This document shows, one piece after another, positions 34,501 to 47,202 of a stretch of 64,000 nt of DNA. Each line of letters begins with the position of its first letter. Position 1 is the first letter of the stretch. The notes beneath the pieces are model-generated. The model saw only the letters and a program-made list of their open reading frames with translations. It was not told the origin of the DNA and made no database searches. The DNA comes from Mesorhabditis belari. Lineage: Eukaryota; Nematoda; Chromadorea; Rhabditida; Rhabditidae. The stretch spans positions 2,955,001 to 3,019,000 of the forward strand of contig CAUEEP010000733.1 in assembly GCA_958450365.1 (NCBI GenBank), in the 5' to 3' direction. A program made the position numbers and the translations under genes.

Positions 34501-36915
34501 TTTGTGATGTTTTAGATGATCAAATGAAGCTAAAGGTGTTCTTTTGTCACTTGCGTACAAGTATATGTCTGACTTGATTCAGCTCTACTGACTTGGCTTT
34601 GATTTGGCATGGCTTTAGCTTACTGGTTAGGTTTGAGCTGTTTATTTTACAGAGCCATGCTTTTTCTAAACTTTTAGCATAAATTTAAGCCTGACGATAA
34701 GACAAAAGCCTTACTGTAGTTGATGGTAATGTAACTTGGTCTTGGATTAAGATTTTAAGCATTTAGCATCAATTCAAGCCTTGATCCTCAGATAATAAAG
34801 CTTTACTGTAACGGGAAATGTATCTTGGCTTCAAGATCAAGATTTTAAACGTTTAACATCTACTTAGTATCAATTCAGGCTGACTAAAAGTCACATAATA
34901 AAGCTTTACTGTAACGGGAAATGTAAATTAGCCCAATTTCCCAAAGAAAAAACTCGAGAACAAGGGTGATTAGTCAAGTCAAGAGTGATTACGAAAGTCG
35001 TCTCATCTCAAGCGATGATCAAGATTTGTCTCCTTTCCCCTTGATTCTCAGACATATCTCGAATGATGGCAGCTCCACTCTTCCCCTTTTTATTTCAAAC
35101 ACGTTTCTTGCCCTTGCAGCCATTCTTGTCTTCCCCATTTCACTTGCATCTCCCTTCTCTCATTCATTCATCCATTCATTCTGCCATTCATTGTACTTTC
35201 TCCCTTTTCCTCCTTTGATCGGGAAGTGATTGCAATGGATGGGATCAACGGAAGAAATTGCTGGGTTTCTAAGAGTTGAAAAGTAAAATGCAGGGATAGG
35301 CTTGAGGAAATACTTGAAGGAAGTGCAGGCTGTATGGTTTTGACGACAGACTTCGGGGGGGCCTAACTTAGAATGCGTTACCAAGGGTGAAGCAAACTCA
35401 AGAACTGTGTAATTACGGAACTCCTGAAGAAAATACTCAAGAACTGTGTAACTATACTAATTTATTGTTGGGATCTAAAGCTTACTGCAGCGAGTAGTGA
35501 AACAAGTGTTCAATTAATCCTTAAACATTCAATTAATCGATTAACAAGTCTAGTCTAACAGCCTTTAAGCCAATAGCTGCACCCATAGCTAAGTTCATCA
35601 AGTTCCATGTCAGAAGTCATACACATTTCCCATAGCGACTAATCTTGCGAGAATCCAATCAAATGCAATCAGTTTTTACGTATTGTTGCAGTCATTGAAT
35701 GGATTTGGGAAAGGGAGACGAGGAGAGATGAGGAGACGACCTCTCGGCGGTTTCGATTTCGTTCCCTTGCCTCCCCTCCCAGTGATCCTTTCATTCAATC
35801 CCTTTCAATCCCATCTTCATTCCCTTTTCCTAGTCTCAGCAAAACTCGTTTTTCTGCACCTTTCCTTTTTGCCAATCTATCGCTATGCTAATATCCTGGC
35901 AAGGTCGGCCCGGGATCACCACATTTCACTCAAGATGAAAGGTTTTCGGAGTTGCTATGGATTTTGACAGACAGAGACTTTCAGGGAGTGGGCCTAACTT
36001 TAAAATGAGGATTCGTTACCAAGGGTGAATAGTACGCAAGCTGTATTATTCATTCTTGTATTGAGGAAGATGTTTTCCTTCCCCATCCTTTCTCCACTCT
36101 CAAATATCCAAGAAATTAGGTTCCTTGATTTGAAAACAGAACTTTTAATAAGGAATTTAGCAAGAATGATAAGCATTTGGTAAATATAATAATATTACAG
36201 GTGAATGTGTTGCAAGTATTACTTACTGTTAGGTTTGAGCTGTTTAGTTTACAGAACCATGCCTTTTCGAAACTTTTAGCATAGATTTAAGCCATTTAAT
36301 TTTTACTAAAGATATTGACTACTGAAGAAAAAGCCAAGTATTATAAAGACAAGTTTGGGTTCAAAGATGTGAAGTTCTAGATGATGTAAAAGGTTCACCA
36401 TTGCTTGAGTAATGAAGAGAACCTGAACAGATAAGTTTGGAACTTTCAGTATTTTGAAATGATGAAATGAAGAAGATTTTGGTTTTTTTTGCGTTCTCTT
36501 TTGCCTCTTCTACAAAACTGTCAGGTGTGAGTAACAAAAATGAAATGAAAAACAGAAAAGCTCGAAAGTTATACAGTTACAAAATAACTCGAAGATTACA
36601 AAACTCTCGAGATGTAGGCAAAGAAATGTTTCTTCTTTTTTTCATCTCAGACCTTCTCCTTTTCTTTTCCTTTCCACATCAGTCTTTTCTCCACTTCTTT
36701 CCTCTTTAACCACAACAAAATGCCGATTACTCAGTTGTATGGTGGTGGAGAAGGAAGGCTGTGTCGGCTTTTCCCCAATACATACAGACACAAACTGCTT
36801 TCCACAGCAATCATCTATCGATATGGGAATGTGCAAGAGTTGGAGAATTTTTGGGGTTTAATAAAAAATAGAATAGTTAACTTGAAGAGAAGCAAGCTTA
36901 TCTATTTTTTAAATC
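28571..36915. other. Upstream region of dve-1 with no recognisable gene
   Basis: I find no exon chain on either strand. The DNA mixes AT-rich sequence with GC-richer patches (for example 29170-29370, 29990-30070, 32470-32830 and 35680-35930). Short dispersed repeats occur: about 34624-34690 recurs at 36231-36297 (GTTTGAGCTGTTTA ... CTTTTAGCATA), TTTACTGTAACGGGAAATGT recurs around 34800 and 34910, and GGCCTAACTT ... GTTACCAAGGGTGAA occurs near 35355 and 35992. The size and lack of genes fit a regulatory domain or unseen 5' dve-1 exons. Confidence 0.4.
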
Positions 36916-36916
36916 T

Positions 36917-37444
36917 TAGGTTGGTGAATTGAAAACTGCGGGACTTTGAACTAAAATTTATTCAAATTTATTCAACAATTCAACCATAAATTCATTCCAA
37001 ATAATTTCCATTATTATTGACGACTTCTGCTCATTTTACAGGCAATTTGTGGATTCCTCTTTCGTAGTAGGATTTTGGTTTGTGTGTGAGACAAGTGTGA
37101 GACTCAAAAATGGAGGACTGGAGATGTCCCAGTTTGAGCACTTTCTTCAAAAGAAACCCATTTTGGTGTCAATAGAAAAGTTGTAGAGAATCAAAAATTA
37201 GGCTTATAGCCAAATTTCCAAAAAGATACACTTAGTAGTTTCGCTTAAAATGGAAGTTTTGTGAAAATTCGTAAATTTGGCATTTCTTGAAAACCAGCTT
37301 TTGAATCGTTCTGAAAATTTGGATATAAACTTAATTTTTGATTCTCTACAACTTTTTCATTGACACTAAAATAGGTTTCTTTTGAAGAAAGTGTTCAAAC
37401 TGTCACATATGACAATAGCCGGCAGTTTTCAATTCACCAAACCA
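36917..37444. mobile_element. Mariner-derived non-autonomous element
   Basis: The left end GGTTGGTGAATTGAAAACTG and the right end CAGTTTTCAATTCACC are inverted repeats. Inside, on the minus strand, a short piece codes for the C-terminal end of a mariner transposase (readable KWAEVVNNNGN). The rest is unrelated sequence with its own inverted symmetry around AAATTTGGATATAA. Close relatives lie at 57726, 62270 and 62980. Confidence 0.8.
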
Positions 37445-37769
37445 ATAAATTGAAATAAAATGGTTGTTTTATAATGCGGGGATTTTTACTACCGTAGTCT
37501 CAATTCTAAAAAGTCGCCAGTTTTGATTTAAAGAGGACAATTTCGTGAAAAACTTTTGTTTCTTTGTTCCTCCTGCGCTGTTTTATAGCAAAGTTAAAAA
37601 ATACGCTTTCATTTATACATTGATCAATGGAAAGCTAACATTTGATAGCTTTTCACATCTGATAGTTAACATTTTTCGACCTATTCAACCATAAATGATT
37701 CCATCACTTGCACATTTCACCTTTGTTTTCTTTGTTTTTGTTTTCAAATTGAAATTTTACTTATCATTT

Positions 37770-37783
37770 TTATTCAGGTAAAC
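37770..37783 (+). promoter_or_regulatory. Probable trans-splice acceptor of rps-23
   Basis: TTTTTATTCAG ends at 37776, seven bases before the ATG, with no matching donor needed upstream. This is typical of nematode ribosomal protein genes. Confidence 0.5.
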
Positions 37784-38564
<781 letters not shown>

Positions 38565-38872
38565 AACAAGCGCGATAAAGCAAAGAGGGATTCGTAAATT
38601 AACTTTTGTTATTGTTGATAAATCTTTTTAGTCAGATTATGTTGCTTCATCACTTATTTTGTACTCCCAGCCACGTTGATTTCAGGAACAAAATTCGTTT
38701 TGCCTCAGCAATAATTTATTTCCAATCAACCATACCTAAATATCACATTTCGACCAAGCGACATTTTAAAGAAAAAATAACCCGAACATAATGCATCTTT
38801 GGATAAATAAAAAAGGCAAAGAAAGAGTACAGCCAAAATCTTAACAAGAAATAATTTAACAAATAACAAAAT

Positions 38873-40995
38873 TTACAATAATTGAGTCCAATAGTGCATT
38901 CCTTGTCCGAGCTCCCAGATGCCGATGCCAACACCGTATTTTTTGGCCAAATTTAGTCGAAGCTCGATGCTTGTCAACGTCGGGTAATATGAGATCGCTT
39001 CCCTAGAAGTTTTGATAAAATCAATATCAGTTTTAGTTTTTATTTGAAATTTGGAGAAAGCTACGTCGACACTATTGTTCAATGGTTGCCCACTGTGAGC
39101 TTACTCTGTAACAACGCGATGTTCTTTCACCGTATCATCCCATTCAAATTTGGCGCCCTCTTGCTCGAGCTCTTCAAGAAATCTGAAAGATTAAGATTCT
39201 AACTCAAAACGTAGTTGCGATTGTCTTTATAGTAAAATTTGTATCAAGTTATCGTTGACTTACTGATTTCGTTGAATTGCTGCCGATTCGCCAGCTTGTA
39301 CGAATCGATACCCATAGTGATTCATGCCAATCATCAACCTCTCCGCGTTTCGTGGATTATCCTAAAAGACAATATTTTTTATTGATTTTTAGTTTGACAA
39401 TGTTTACTTGAGTTAGAACACGAATCGTTTCGTGCACCCAATCATACGGTGCAACTCCTCGGCCACCTGGGAAATCGTAAGTCATCACCTAAATACATAT
39501 AGGTTAATGGATGATTTTTGTAGATATACTTACTCCAATTGAAAATAGATATGAGCAAAACATACTTGTAAATAGTCAACCAATGGTAGCGATTCCAACA
39601 TTTCCTTGGTGAAGATTCCCGTGACTTCACTAAAATGATTAATTCAAGAATTTCATAGTTTAAATCGAGTCTCACTTCTTGTCGTTGAGTGGCGGTCCAA
39701 CGGGAGCGATGATTTGCATTCCTTTCTCGTGGAAAGCCTCACCCCAATTGTTGAGCGTCTCAATGAGGTAACTGAAATGTTACCATTTATTCGATATTCG
39801 GTGCCAATCAATATATTTTCCTTATCGTTCTTTGAGTAAACGAACTTTGTTGCCCCTCCTCGACTCTGCATCATTGCTGACATCCAGATCTCGATTACAG
39901 CGCCGTCAAATTGATTTCGCTAAATTAGATTCAGTATAAAATTTATTTAGTATCAAATTAAATTATGGCCAAATTGATTTCTTACTTGTAAAAAGTGTAA
40001 AAGATCCTGCAAACAGCGTTGTGTCCAAGCCTCACTACCCAAAAAACGATGCATTTCCTCGGAACTCCAGTGCTCGAAGAGGACTCGAGGAACGAATTTG
40101 ATAGCACTGTTATTCGATCGAACGTCATTCATCCAACCTGGAGTAACTTGTAAAGATCAAAAGTTGCTTACTATAATTAAAAATTTTAGATCTAACTGAC
40201 AAATGAGCGTCTGTTCCATCTTTTATGGTCTTCTCAGTAAATCCAAACACGCACCATGATCAATATCGTGAGTTCCTTCTATTCGACAACTTGCAGCCAT
40301 GTCCGCTGTTTGGGGCCTCATCTGAAGCCAAACCGGCGCGATGTGGGTAAACTTTTTTGCAGCCCATTTCGCTAAATCGTATCCTCGTCCGTTCCACTAA
40401 ATAGCACATGTCCAGTACACAATAGACCTGGGAAAATTCCAACCCGAACCTAATTTCACCTTCGTTTTCTTGGTCGATTGCTCTGAAATTTTGTCTACAG
40501 ATAGAAATAGACAAAATGTCTACAAGAAACGAAGGTGGAACTAGGTTCAGGTTGAAATTTCCCCATATCTAGTGGGTATTACAATTCAACAAACCGGAGT
40601 AATATAGGCCAGAGCAGCATGTTCGAATTTGCGCTCTCCATCGTCAATGATTTCCTCGTTTTCCTTGATGTTCTCCTTTGTGATCGATGTAGGCGGGTAG
40701 TTGAGTGGCTCAGTCTAAAATACTTTCCGTTTTTAACTGTTTCTGTTAATGGCTTTAAAATCTAGCTGCTCTCAAACGTTTGTGACAAAACGTGAAACTT
40801 GAATTCTTGTACAGTGATCCTTTTCTTTACTATATCACTCACCGCTTCTTCCGTTGTCACTTTTTCTTGACTTGTATCCACTTTCTTTTTCGCTGTCTCC
40901 GTGCTATCCGCTTCATGTTTTCGCGATTTTCGATCCGATTTTGAAAGCGCTGATGTCAAGACGAGCACTCCGAGAAGAAAGATGAGTATCCTCAT
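38873..40995 (-). CDS. CHID1: CHID1-like secreted GH18-family protein
   Basis: Eleven exons join in frame to 395 aa, close to the CHID1 length: 40995-40843, 40714-40595, 40396-40255, 40137-39986, 39919-39846, 39771-39676, 39629-39566, 39488-39408, 39361-39264, 39182-39105 and 39002-38873. A signal peptide ([18 protein letters not shown]) precedes a charged spacer. The GH18 barrel shows [71 protein letters not shown] and [16 protein letters not shown]. Where chitinases have DGxDxDxE, this protein has [13 protein letters not shown]1 (stabilin-1-interacting chitinase-like protein) is also thought to bind sugar rather than cut chitin. TATCATTTTCAG directly before the ATG suggests trans-splicing. 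It should act in lysosomes or outside the cell. Confidence 0.93.
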
Positions 40996-41489
40996 CTGAA
41001 AATGATAAAGTTAGTGAATTTAAAAGATTTAAAACGTGGAAGTCACTCCAAAAAATTTGTCCACGTTATGTATTTGCAAAATTGAGTAGGCTCTTGGCGG
41101 TAAAAAGAATAGAATGGGGGCGTTGTGAGTATGGGAAAGGTCGATTCAACGCTGAAAAGGGAAAAGAGAGCCACGTCAATTTTATGATTGGCGCTGGAAA
41201 GGGATTTGGCTAATCCATCCACCACATTTCAAAAGAGAAACCCGCAAAAGTTTAAGAGTAGATTTAACATAAAATCTAGCATCCAGGTAACTTTTTCTAG
41301 CAAGAACCTTTTAGATAACAAGCTCGAAAGTCGAAACAGAAAAACATTAGGTTGGTGAATAAGTCTATTCTTTCCTTTTCGTAATTCTGTTTAAAACCAA
41401 CAAATGCACCAATTCAACTACGGTTCGTTTCATTAGAAAAGCTCATTATTTTTCTGTAAAATAACATTAAAATGGGTTTAAAATGTCTG

Positions 41490-42150
41490 GTACTAAGAAA
41501 AGTTGGGGGGCACTTTTTTTCTTCAAAACCACTTTTTCTGGGGTAATTTTATGCGTAGATTCCCAAAAAGTACAACGAGAGTTTGGGAAAAGGCGTTTTA
41601 AGCCGAGTTTTTGGGCTTCAAAGTGCGCGCTCATACAGTGTGATGAGTGGGATAAGAACACAGACACATAAGAAAGATGTCTAAAAAATGGTCTCTCAAA
41701 ACATTTTTGAAATCAAAAACACTCCTTCTGGCATAATTTAACCTACTGATTATGTTTCTGATCAAATTAAAGAAAAATTAAAAAATTTTTTTCTAAATTT
41801 CGACTATGAGGCCGGCCCCACTTAAGTCAAAATCGGTCAAAATCTCAAAAAATATTTTTTCAATTTGTTTTGCCTCTACCAGTCAATTTAAGATAGAAAA
41901 CGAATATTTAGTGGCTAAAAATGGTTTTGGCTCTAGTTTTGACCTTGAAAATTGCCCCAATAGTCGATAGCTTGAGCTCCATTTAGTGAAGTAGAGTATA
42001 GCCGAGTTTTGGATCGCACACTTTGAAGCCCCGAAACTCGGCTTAAAACGCCCTTTCCCAAGTTCTCGTTGTACTTTTTGGTAACTACGCATAAAATTAC
42101 CCCAGAGAAAGTGGTTTTGAAGAAAAAACGTCGCGCAAAAGAAACGGGGA
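41490..42150. mobile_element. Fold-back element
   Basis: The left arm (about 41505-41630) reads CTTCAAAACCACTTTTTCTG, AAAAAGTACAACGAGAG and GGCGTTTTAAGCCGAGTTT. The right arm (about 42010-42145) is its diverged complement. The centre is unique sequence. A mariner-like end (TTAGGTTGGTGAATAAGT) stands nearby at 41348, which may or may not belong to it. Confidence 0.8.
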
Positions 42151-42257
42151 AGCGCCGGACCGGGCAACAATTCTTTGAAAGAATGAATTTTGAAGGGATG
42201 GGATTTTGTTTTAGAGAGGAAGGGAGACGCCGTCGAGTACGGTAGTCTATGTGTATT

Positions 42258-42759
42258 TTAGAATTTAAGGTTGGTAAGTTCCCAACCCGAGCTGCAGGAA
42301 TTCAATGAATGCGCAAAAAACCTTCGGTAAGTTAGGTAGAGAATTACAAATAAACTCAAGAAAAACAAGAAAAACTCACGTGGCAGTGCTACACAGTGCT
42401 TCAGAAATGTCTGAATTGTCGAGATGGATGTTGTGATGTCATTGTTCCGTGCAATCATTGAAAAAAGCTCAAGATACATCTTTTTGGTACTTACAAGAAA
42501 CTTAAAAGCCTTAAAAACCTGATCTGACTATGAAATCAATCTTTTTCTATACAAAGTTTAAAACCTTATCCAAAAAGTTTTACATTTCAACATTTCTATC
42601 ATTCCAAATGTTTTCGCAAATCTCGCAAATCTCGTTCCTGAATATTCCATTCAAGCAAAACTTCTCCAGAATTCCTTTGAGTGTGTCGGAGATAATCGAG
42701 TTTCCCTTCTCACACAGCTTGATGAATAAATGCAGAATCTTATCGGCATTTCTTTCCAT
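42258..42759 (-). CDS. Candidate small tail-anchored protein (hypothetical)
   Basis: Two exons (42759-42592 and 42518-42258) join in frame to 142 aa. GGCTCTTTAG lies two bases before the ATG, a plausible trans-splice site. The first part is predicted helical and has several Cys (FIKLCEKGNSIISD, FRNEICEICENIW). The second exon adds VFKAFKFLVSTKKMYLELFS and ends in one hydrophobic segment (FFLFFLSLFVILYLTY) followed by basic residues, as in tail-anchored membrane proteins. No known family is recognised. The donor (GTTGAA) is not ideal and the 3' end is next to a fold-back element, so it could also be chance. Confidence 0.35.
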
Positions 42760-43013
42760 TTCTAAAGAGCCTCTTTTTACATGAAAATGAAGATGAATAT
42801 TTATATCAGAGCTTAATCATCATTTTAAGTTCAAGAAAAGCTTTGATGGGATTGTTTATGGATTTAAAATTGGCTATCAAATAGTATATTATTAGAATGC
42901 TTTTTAGTTCCTTTATAATTCCTTTATAGTTCCTTTATAGTTCCTTTATAGTTCCTATTTAGTTCCTTTATATTATTAGAGCTGTTCATTTTCGATCTGA
43001 TTGTCAATACCGA

Positions 43014-43223
43014 ATTCTCTCTAATAGTAGTGCACCCTGAGCGTTGCCTAGATTGCTTGAAATCTCGAAAAGCGCTTATTAGAACCTATCGATTTGGGGT
43101 CGGAAGATGTAGCTGACGATGAGATCTTGTGGGGGATTTGAGTGTTGAGCTTCTGCAAAAGGTTGGAAACCATAAAATAGGCACCAACTCGACTCGCCGG
43201 GGTGCACTACTATTAGAGAGAAT
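43014..43223. mobile_element. MITE with perfect 24-bp terminal inverted repeats
   Basis: The element is 210 bp. Its ends begin ATTCTCTCTAATAGTAGTGC and are perfect inverted repeats over 24 bases. The interior has no coding capacity and no tRNA-like boxes. Perfect ends suggest a recent insertion. I could not define a clear target-site duplication. Confidence 0.85.
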
Positions 43224-44955
43224 ACGATAAGCGTACAACGAAACAGATTTGTCTACTTTAATGGCTACTTTTTCAGGATTTCTTGTTCCATAAAGGTAGC
43301 TCTATCTTTTGGTCTAAAAAAACTTCTGAAAAAGTTGCTGTTGAAGTCGTTAAATCTCGTTTTTTCGTTAGACACCTATTGACAATTAAACAGAAAATGA
43401 ATAGCTCTAGTATTTATTAAAGAATTTCAACAGCTTTTTTTAAGCCGTGTGCCAGAGGACGTGCGTTTTGTAGCAAAATTTGAGCACAAAGTTTGTTAAC
43501 AAGATTTATTTCTTTTCACCTCCCTGAATTCACAAGGTTTATTTCTTTAGCTGAATAATTTATCTCCCTTCCTTCACTCCGTTCATCATCAATCCCCGTT
43601 GTTAGCTTTTTTTCCTCTCCTTTCCAAGAACAAAGTGTTTTCTTTCTTTGTTCTTCCCCACCTGAGAATGAGATCACTTCTTTGTCCATTTCTACGTTCA
43701 TTCTGCTAGATTTCTTCAATTTCAAGAATTCTAAGCTTATAAATATCGAACTAGACTCGATTTTCATGCCAATTTCTTTGATCAAAACATTTTCAGCTGC
43801 TCGTTGAGAAAAACTCATTTAAACAGTTCCCTGTACACAAAAGTAAACCCATTTTCATTGTACATTGTTTTAAGCTTTAAAATTCTATAAGGAAGTTAAT
43901 AAGTTTGATTTTTTTAACCTCGACTACTTAACTTTTTATTGTGATCTCAAAAATTTTCTATGAGGAACCGATTGGTGAAGTCGGCTTTTGAAGTGGTCTC
44001 CTTCTTCAAAATTCCCTTCTCGAGATCCAATTTCCCCCGTTTTGCTTCCCTTTTTCAAAGCGTTCACCATTTCCATTTTTTTTCGATAAGTCTTTTATTC
44101 AATCTTTATGCATATGCAAGTTTTTTTTGAACGTTTCTATGAACAGGGATATGTGGGAAGGATTTGTGAAAACAGATCATATGTCTCGATGTCTCAATAT
44201 GCTTCAACTCTAGCCTAAAAACATTGAAAGCTTTTTAAAAAAAGTTAACTTTCGTCATCGATTTATAAATTAAGAAATAAACTTTATAACTTTTGGTAGC
44301 TAACGGATTGCTTCAAAAGGAAATTTTTTCGTAAATGGCTCTGCAGGATTTAGATGACACGATCAAACTTTTCTTTTCAACAATTCAAGGATTTCAAAGA
44401 AGCCTAGAACTCAGGGTTTAGGGTTATACTATAAAATTATTCTAAATTTGAGTTTAAGTAAAAGATCTTTTGGTGCTATTTGGGTTGGGGGTTGTATTTA
44501 GGCTCAGGCTCAGGCTCAGGTGTGTTGTAAGCCTGAGCCTTACAACACATGCTGATTCCAAAAATTGACATTTCCAAAAAGATTAAGCACTTTTTACTTT
44601 CACTTACCAATACGTTTAAATAAACAGGCTTACCAGAGAAATCTTTGAAGTTACATTTCAGGAGCGATCTGATTTTGATGTGCACTCCCTGGCTAAGAAA
44701 AAAACCCTAAGAAAAACCTAGCTAAGAGCATTCCAAAACTGCTTTCAAATCCTATTTATCATAAGCCGTTTTCGATTTTCGATGCCTTAATGCCTGAGAT
44801 TTGAAGGACTTTGGTCGCTTAAAATTATAGATTACGGGCTAGTTATGGCTTTGAGTATACCTAAATGACACCCATTAAAGCTAGAATTTAGTTCACAATT
44901 GTAAAATGTCAGTATCGTAATAAGTGCCCTACATAGAAAAAGGGTTTAAAGCAGA
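43224..44955. other. AT-rich DNA without a recognisable gene
   Basis: A 100-codon frame at 43516-43818 (-) has no recognisable features. At about 44500-44545 GGCTCAGGCTCAGGCTCAGG is followed by an inverted GCCTGAGCCTTACAACAC, a small hairpin made of a telomere-like variant unit (TCAGGC). Confidence 0.4.
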
Positions 44956-45191
44956 AATATTGCCCCAACCCGCAGAATCTTGCCCCAACCCGCAGAATCT
45001 TGCCCCAACCCGCAGAATCTTGCCCCAACCCGCAGAATCTTGCCCCAACCCGCAGAATCTTGCCCCAACCCGCAGAATCTTGCCCCAACCCGCAGAATCT
45101 TGCCCCAACCCGCAGAATATTGCCCCAACCCGCAGAATCTTGCCCCAACCCGCAGAATCTTGCCCCAACCCGCAGAATATTGCCCCAACCC
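44956..45191. repeat. 20-bp minisatellite (about 12 units)
   Basis: Almost perfect head-to-tail units of TTGCCCCAACCCGCAGAATC, with a few ending AATA instead of AATC. Because 20 is not a multiple of three, all frames stay open for many units, which gives long artificial repeat peptides on both strands. Near-identity indicates recent expansion. Confidence 0.95.
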
Positions 45192-45640
45192 GAATAGCGT
45201 CGATCTTTTAAATTCTTATCAATCAAAATATCAAAATTCTTATCAATTTTTATCAATTCTTATCAATCTTTTAAAATCTACAATGAACAATTCTTCTATC
45301 CTTACAATAATGATCAAGTTTAGATGTTGATCTCAAATAATTTCCCCAGAACTCTCTTTCAAATAGATAAAGAAAACACAAATATTTCCGAATTCTTTTC
45401 CCTTTCCATTTTTCTTTCCTGGTTGGATAATTAAAGAATTTTTTAGGGCATTCTTTACCCTTTTCTCTTCTTCTAAAGGGTTATTTCTGAATGAAATGTC
45501 CTGTTTTCGTCTCTCATTTACGTACATCTTTGTGATGCAAATGCACATTTCATTTTTCATAATCCCTCTTGCAAATAAAGTTCATCAAACTATCAATTTT
45601 CGGTCTTTGAAAATTCTTTTTTTGTTACTAGCTAATACTA

Positions 45641-46079
45641 CAGGGTGCGGCATAAGTACAAGGTTTTAACGTTACAAGGTTTTAACGTTACAAGGTTACA
45701 AGGTTGTAACGTTGATTTAAGAAACTGATTGATTTTTATTTCTTGCCAAAGGACTATTTCTCAATGTTATGGATTTCTGTGTTTGGGCAATTTTGGAGCA
45801 AAAAGCATGAAAAACATGCAAACGTTGAAAGTCTGAAAAAGGCTCTGAAGAAAGCCTGGGCGAAAATTCCACAAAGTACCCTGCGGGCCGCCGTGGAAAG
45901 TTATCCAAAGCGTCTTAAAGCCGTTATCAAGAATAAAGGTGCCCATATTGAATAATTGGTTATTTTTTTAAACGAATATGATTACTGTTGTTAATTTTAA
46001 ATAAAGTTAACATGAATCCGTTCATATTTCATTACGATACACGGTTCTGAGTCTGTAACCATACTTATGCCGCACCCTG
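45641..46079 (+). mobile_element. Tc1-type deletion derivative with intact ends
   Basis: The element is 439 bp. Both ends read CAGGGTGCGGCATAAGTA inward, and TA flanks each side (45639-45640 and 46080-46081), the Tc1/mariner target duplication. Inside, on the plus strand, 45743-45955 encodes only the C-terminal end of a Tc1-like transposase (NVESLKKALKKAWAKIPQ, YPKRLKAVIKNKG) and stops normally. The catalytic part is missing, so it could move only with a transposase supplied elsewhere. Confidence 0.9.
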
Positions 46080-46081
46080 TA

Positions 46082-47160
46082 GCTCCATTAGACTTGTACA
46101 AGAGAAAACTTTTGAGATAAGTTGATTTCAATCGTAACTAAAACAATTTTTATCACTTCAAGAAGTCAAAATTGTTTTAAAAAACAAATTACAAAGAATA
46201 TCTGAGGATTAATGCTTAGTTTTTATGCGGCTGATTTGTTAAAATTTGCATTCACATTAAAAATTAGGATTTCAAAATTTCTATATGAAAAGTATCCTTT
46301 CCAAAACTCCAAAACGCTTCATTCATTTGTATATTTGATATAAAAAGGTAAGAATTAAAGAAAGCTGACCATTCCCGTAAGAATTAAAAAAAGTAAGAAG
46401 AAAAAAGTAAGAATTAAAAAAAGCTGACCATTCCCGTATCTTTCTAACCCCTAATTACCCTTAGCTCAACGATTTTCACTTTGAAAAAACGCAACTAATG
46501 AAGCGAAAACGGTAACACACACAAACACGCATCTTTCTAAACCCTAACCTTTCTTACCCTTAGTTCAACGATTTTCCCTTTGAAAAAAACGCAACTAATG
46601 AAGCGAAAACGATAACACACACAAACAGACAAACTATTTTTCAAAATTATCATATCGTATATGTACCGTAAGTTTTTAAAACTCTAAATTCTAAGGTCTA
46701 GTTGAAAGCTTGACAAATATTTCAAACTTTTATTATAATTCTTGTCGTGAAAAATTCGATTTCTTCTTCTAATTGGGAACTTCAATTATGGACATGAGTC
46801 AGAAGTTGAAATTTCGAGCCTCAATCTAAAATATTTACACTTGATATTCTTGATAAGCTTTATGAACTTTGGAAAGCTTTCCGTTCACTTTTCCAGCAGT
46901 CATCTCGTGTCAAAAGGCTATAACGAGAAATTTCAAAGTGAAATTATTGCTCTCTTTAGATCATAAAGTTTATTTACTTATTTAGAAAATGTGAATATTG
47001 ACATTTTGGTTAAAACTTATTTGAAAATTCGACTTCAATAACTAAAGTTTGAATGTTTCCGAAAAACTCTTTTTTTAGTGATCTGAATTGATTCTATTTT
47101 AATGGAAATAATGGTTAAACGATAAAAGATTGTTAAAGTTTTTCATTTTGGATCAAATTG
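46082..47160. other. AT-rich DNA with short duplications
   Basis: No gene is seen. About 46430-46535 and 46530-46630 share TTCTAACCCCTAA-like sequence, CTCAACGATTTTC and CGCAACTAATGAAGCGAAAA, a tandem duplication of roughly 100 bp. The 46935-47100 segment is duplicated at 47820-47984. Confidence 0.6.
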
Positions 47161-47202
47161 AGAATGGCAAAAAGCTAAATCTTCGTAAAGAACTTTAAAG
47201 GA

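Noticed and set aside
34224..34577. Plus-strand frame of 117 codons, Lys/Glu-rich
   Set aside because: Composition follows the purine-rich DNA; no recognisable domain and no supporting splice sites.
43516..43818. Minus-strand frame of 100 codons starting MSFSQRAAENVLIKE
   Set aside because: The start looks protein-like, but no family, splice structure or downstream signal supports it.
44909..45330. Several overlapping repeat-peptide frames on both strands
   Set aside because: A 20-bp satellite keeps frames open by chance; there is no start context, splice site or unique sequence.
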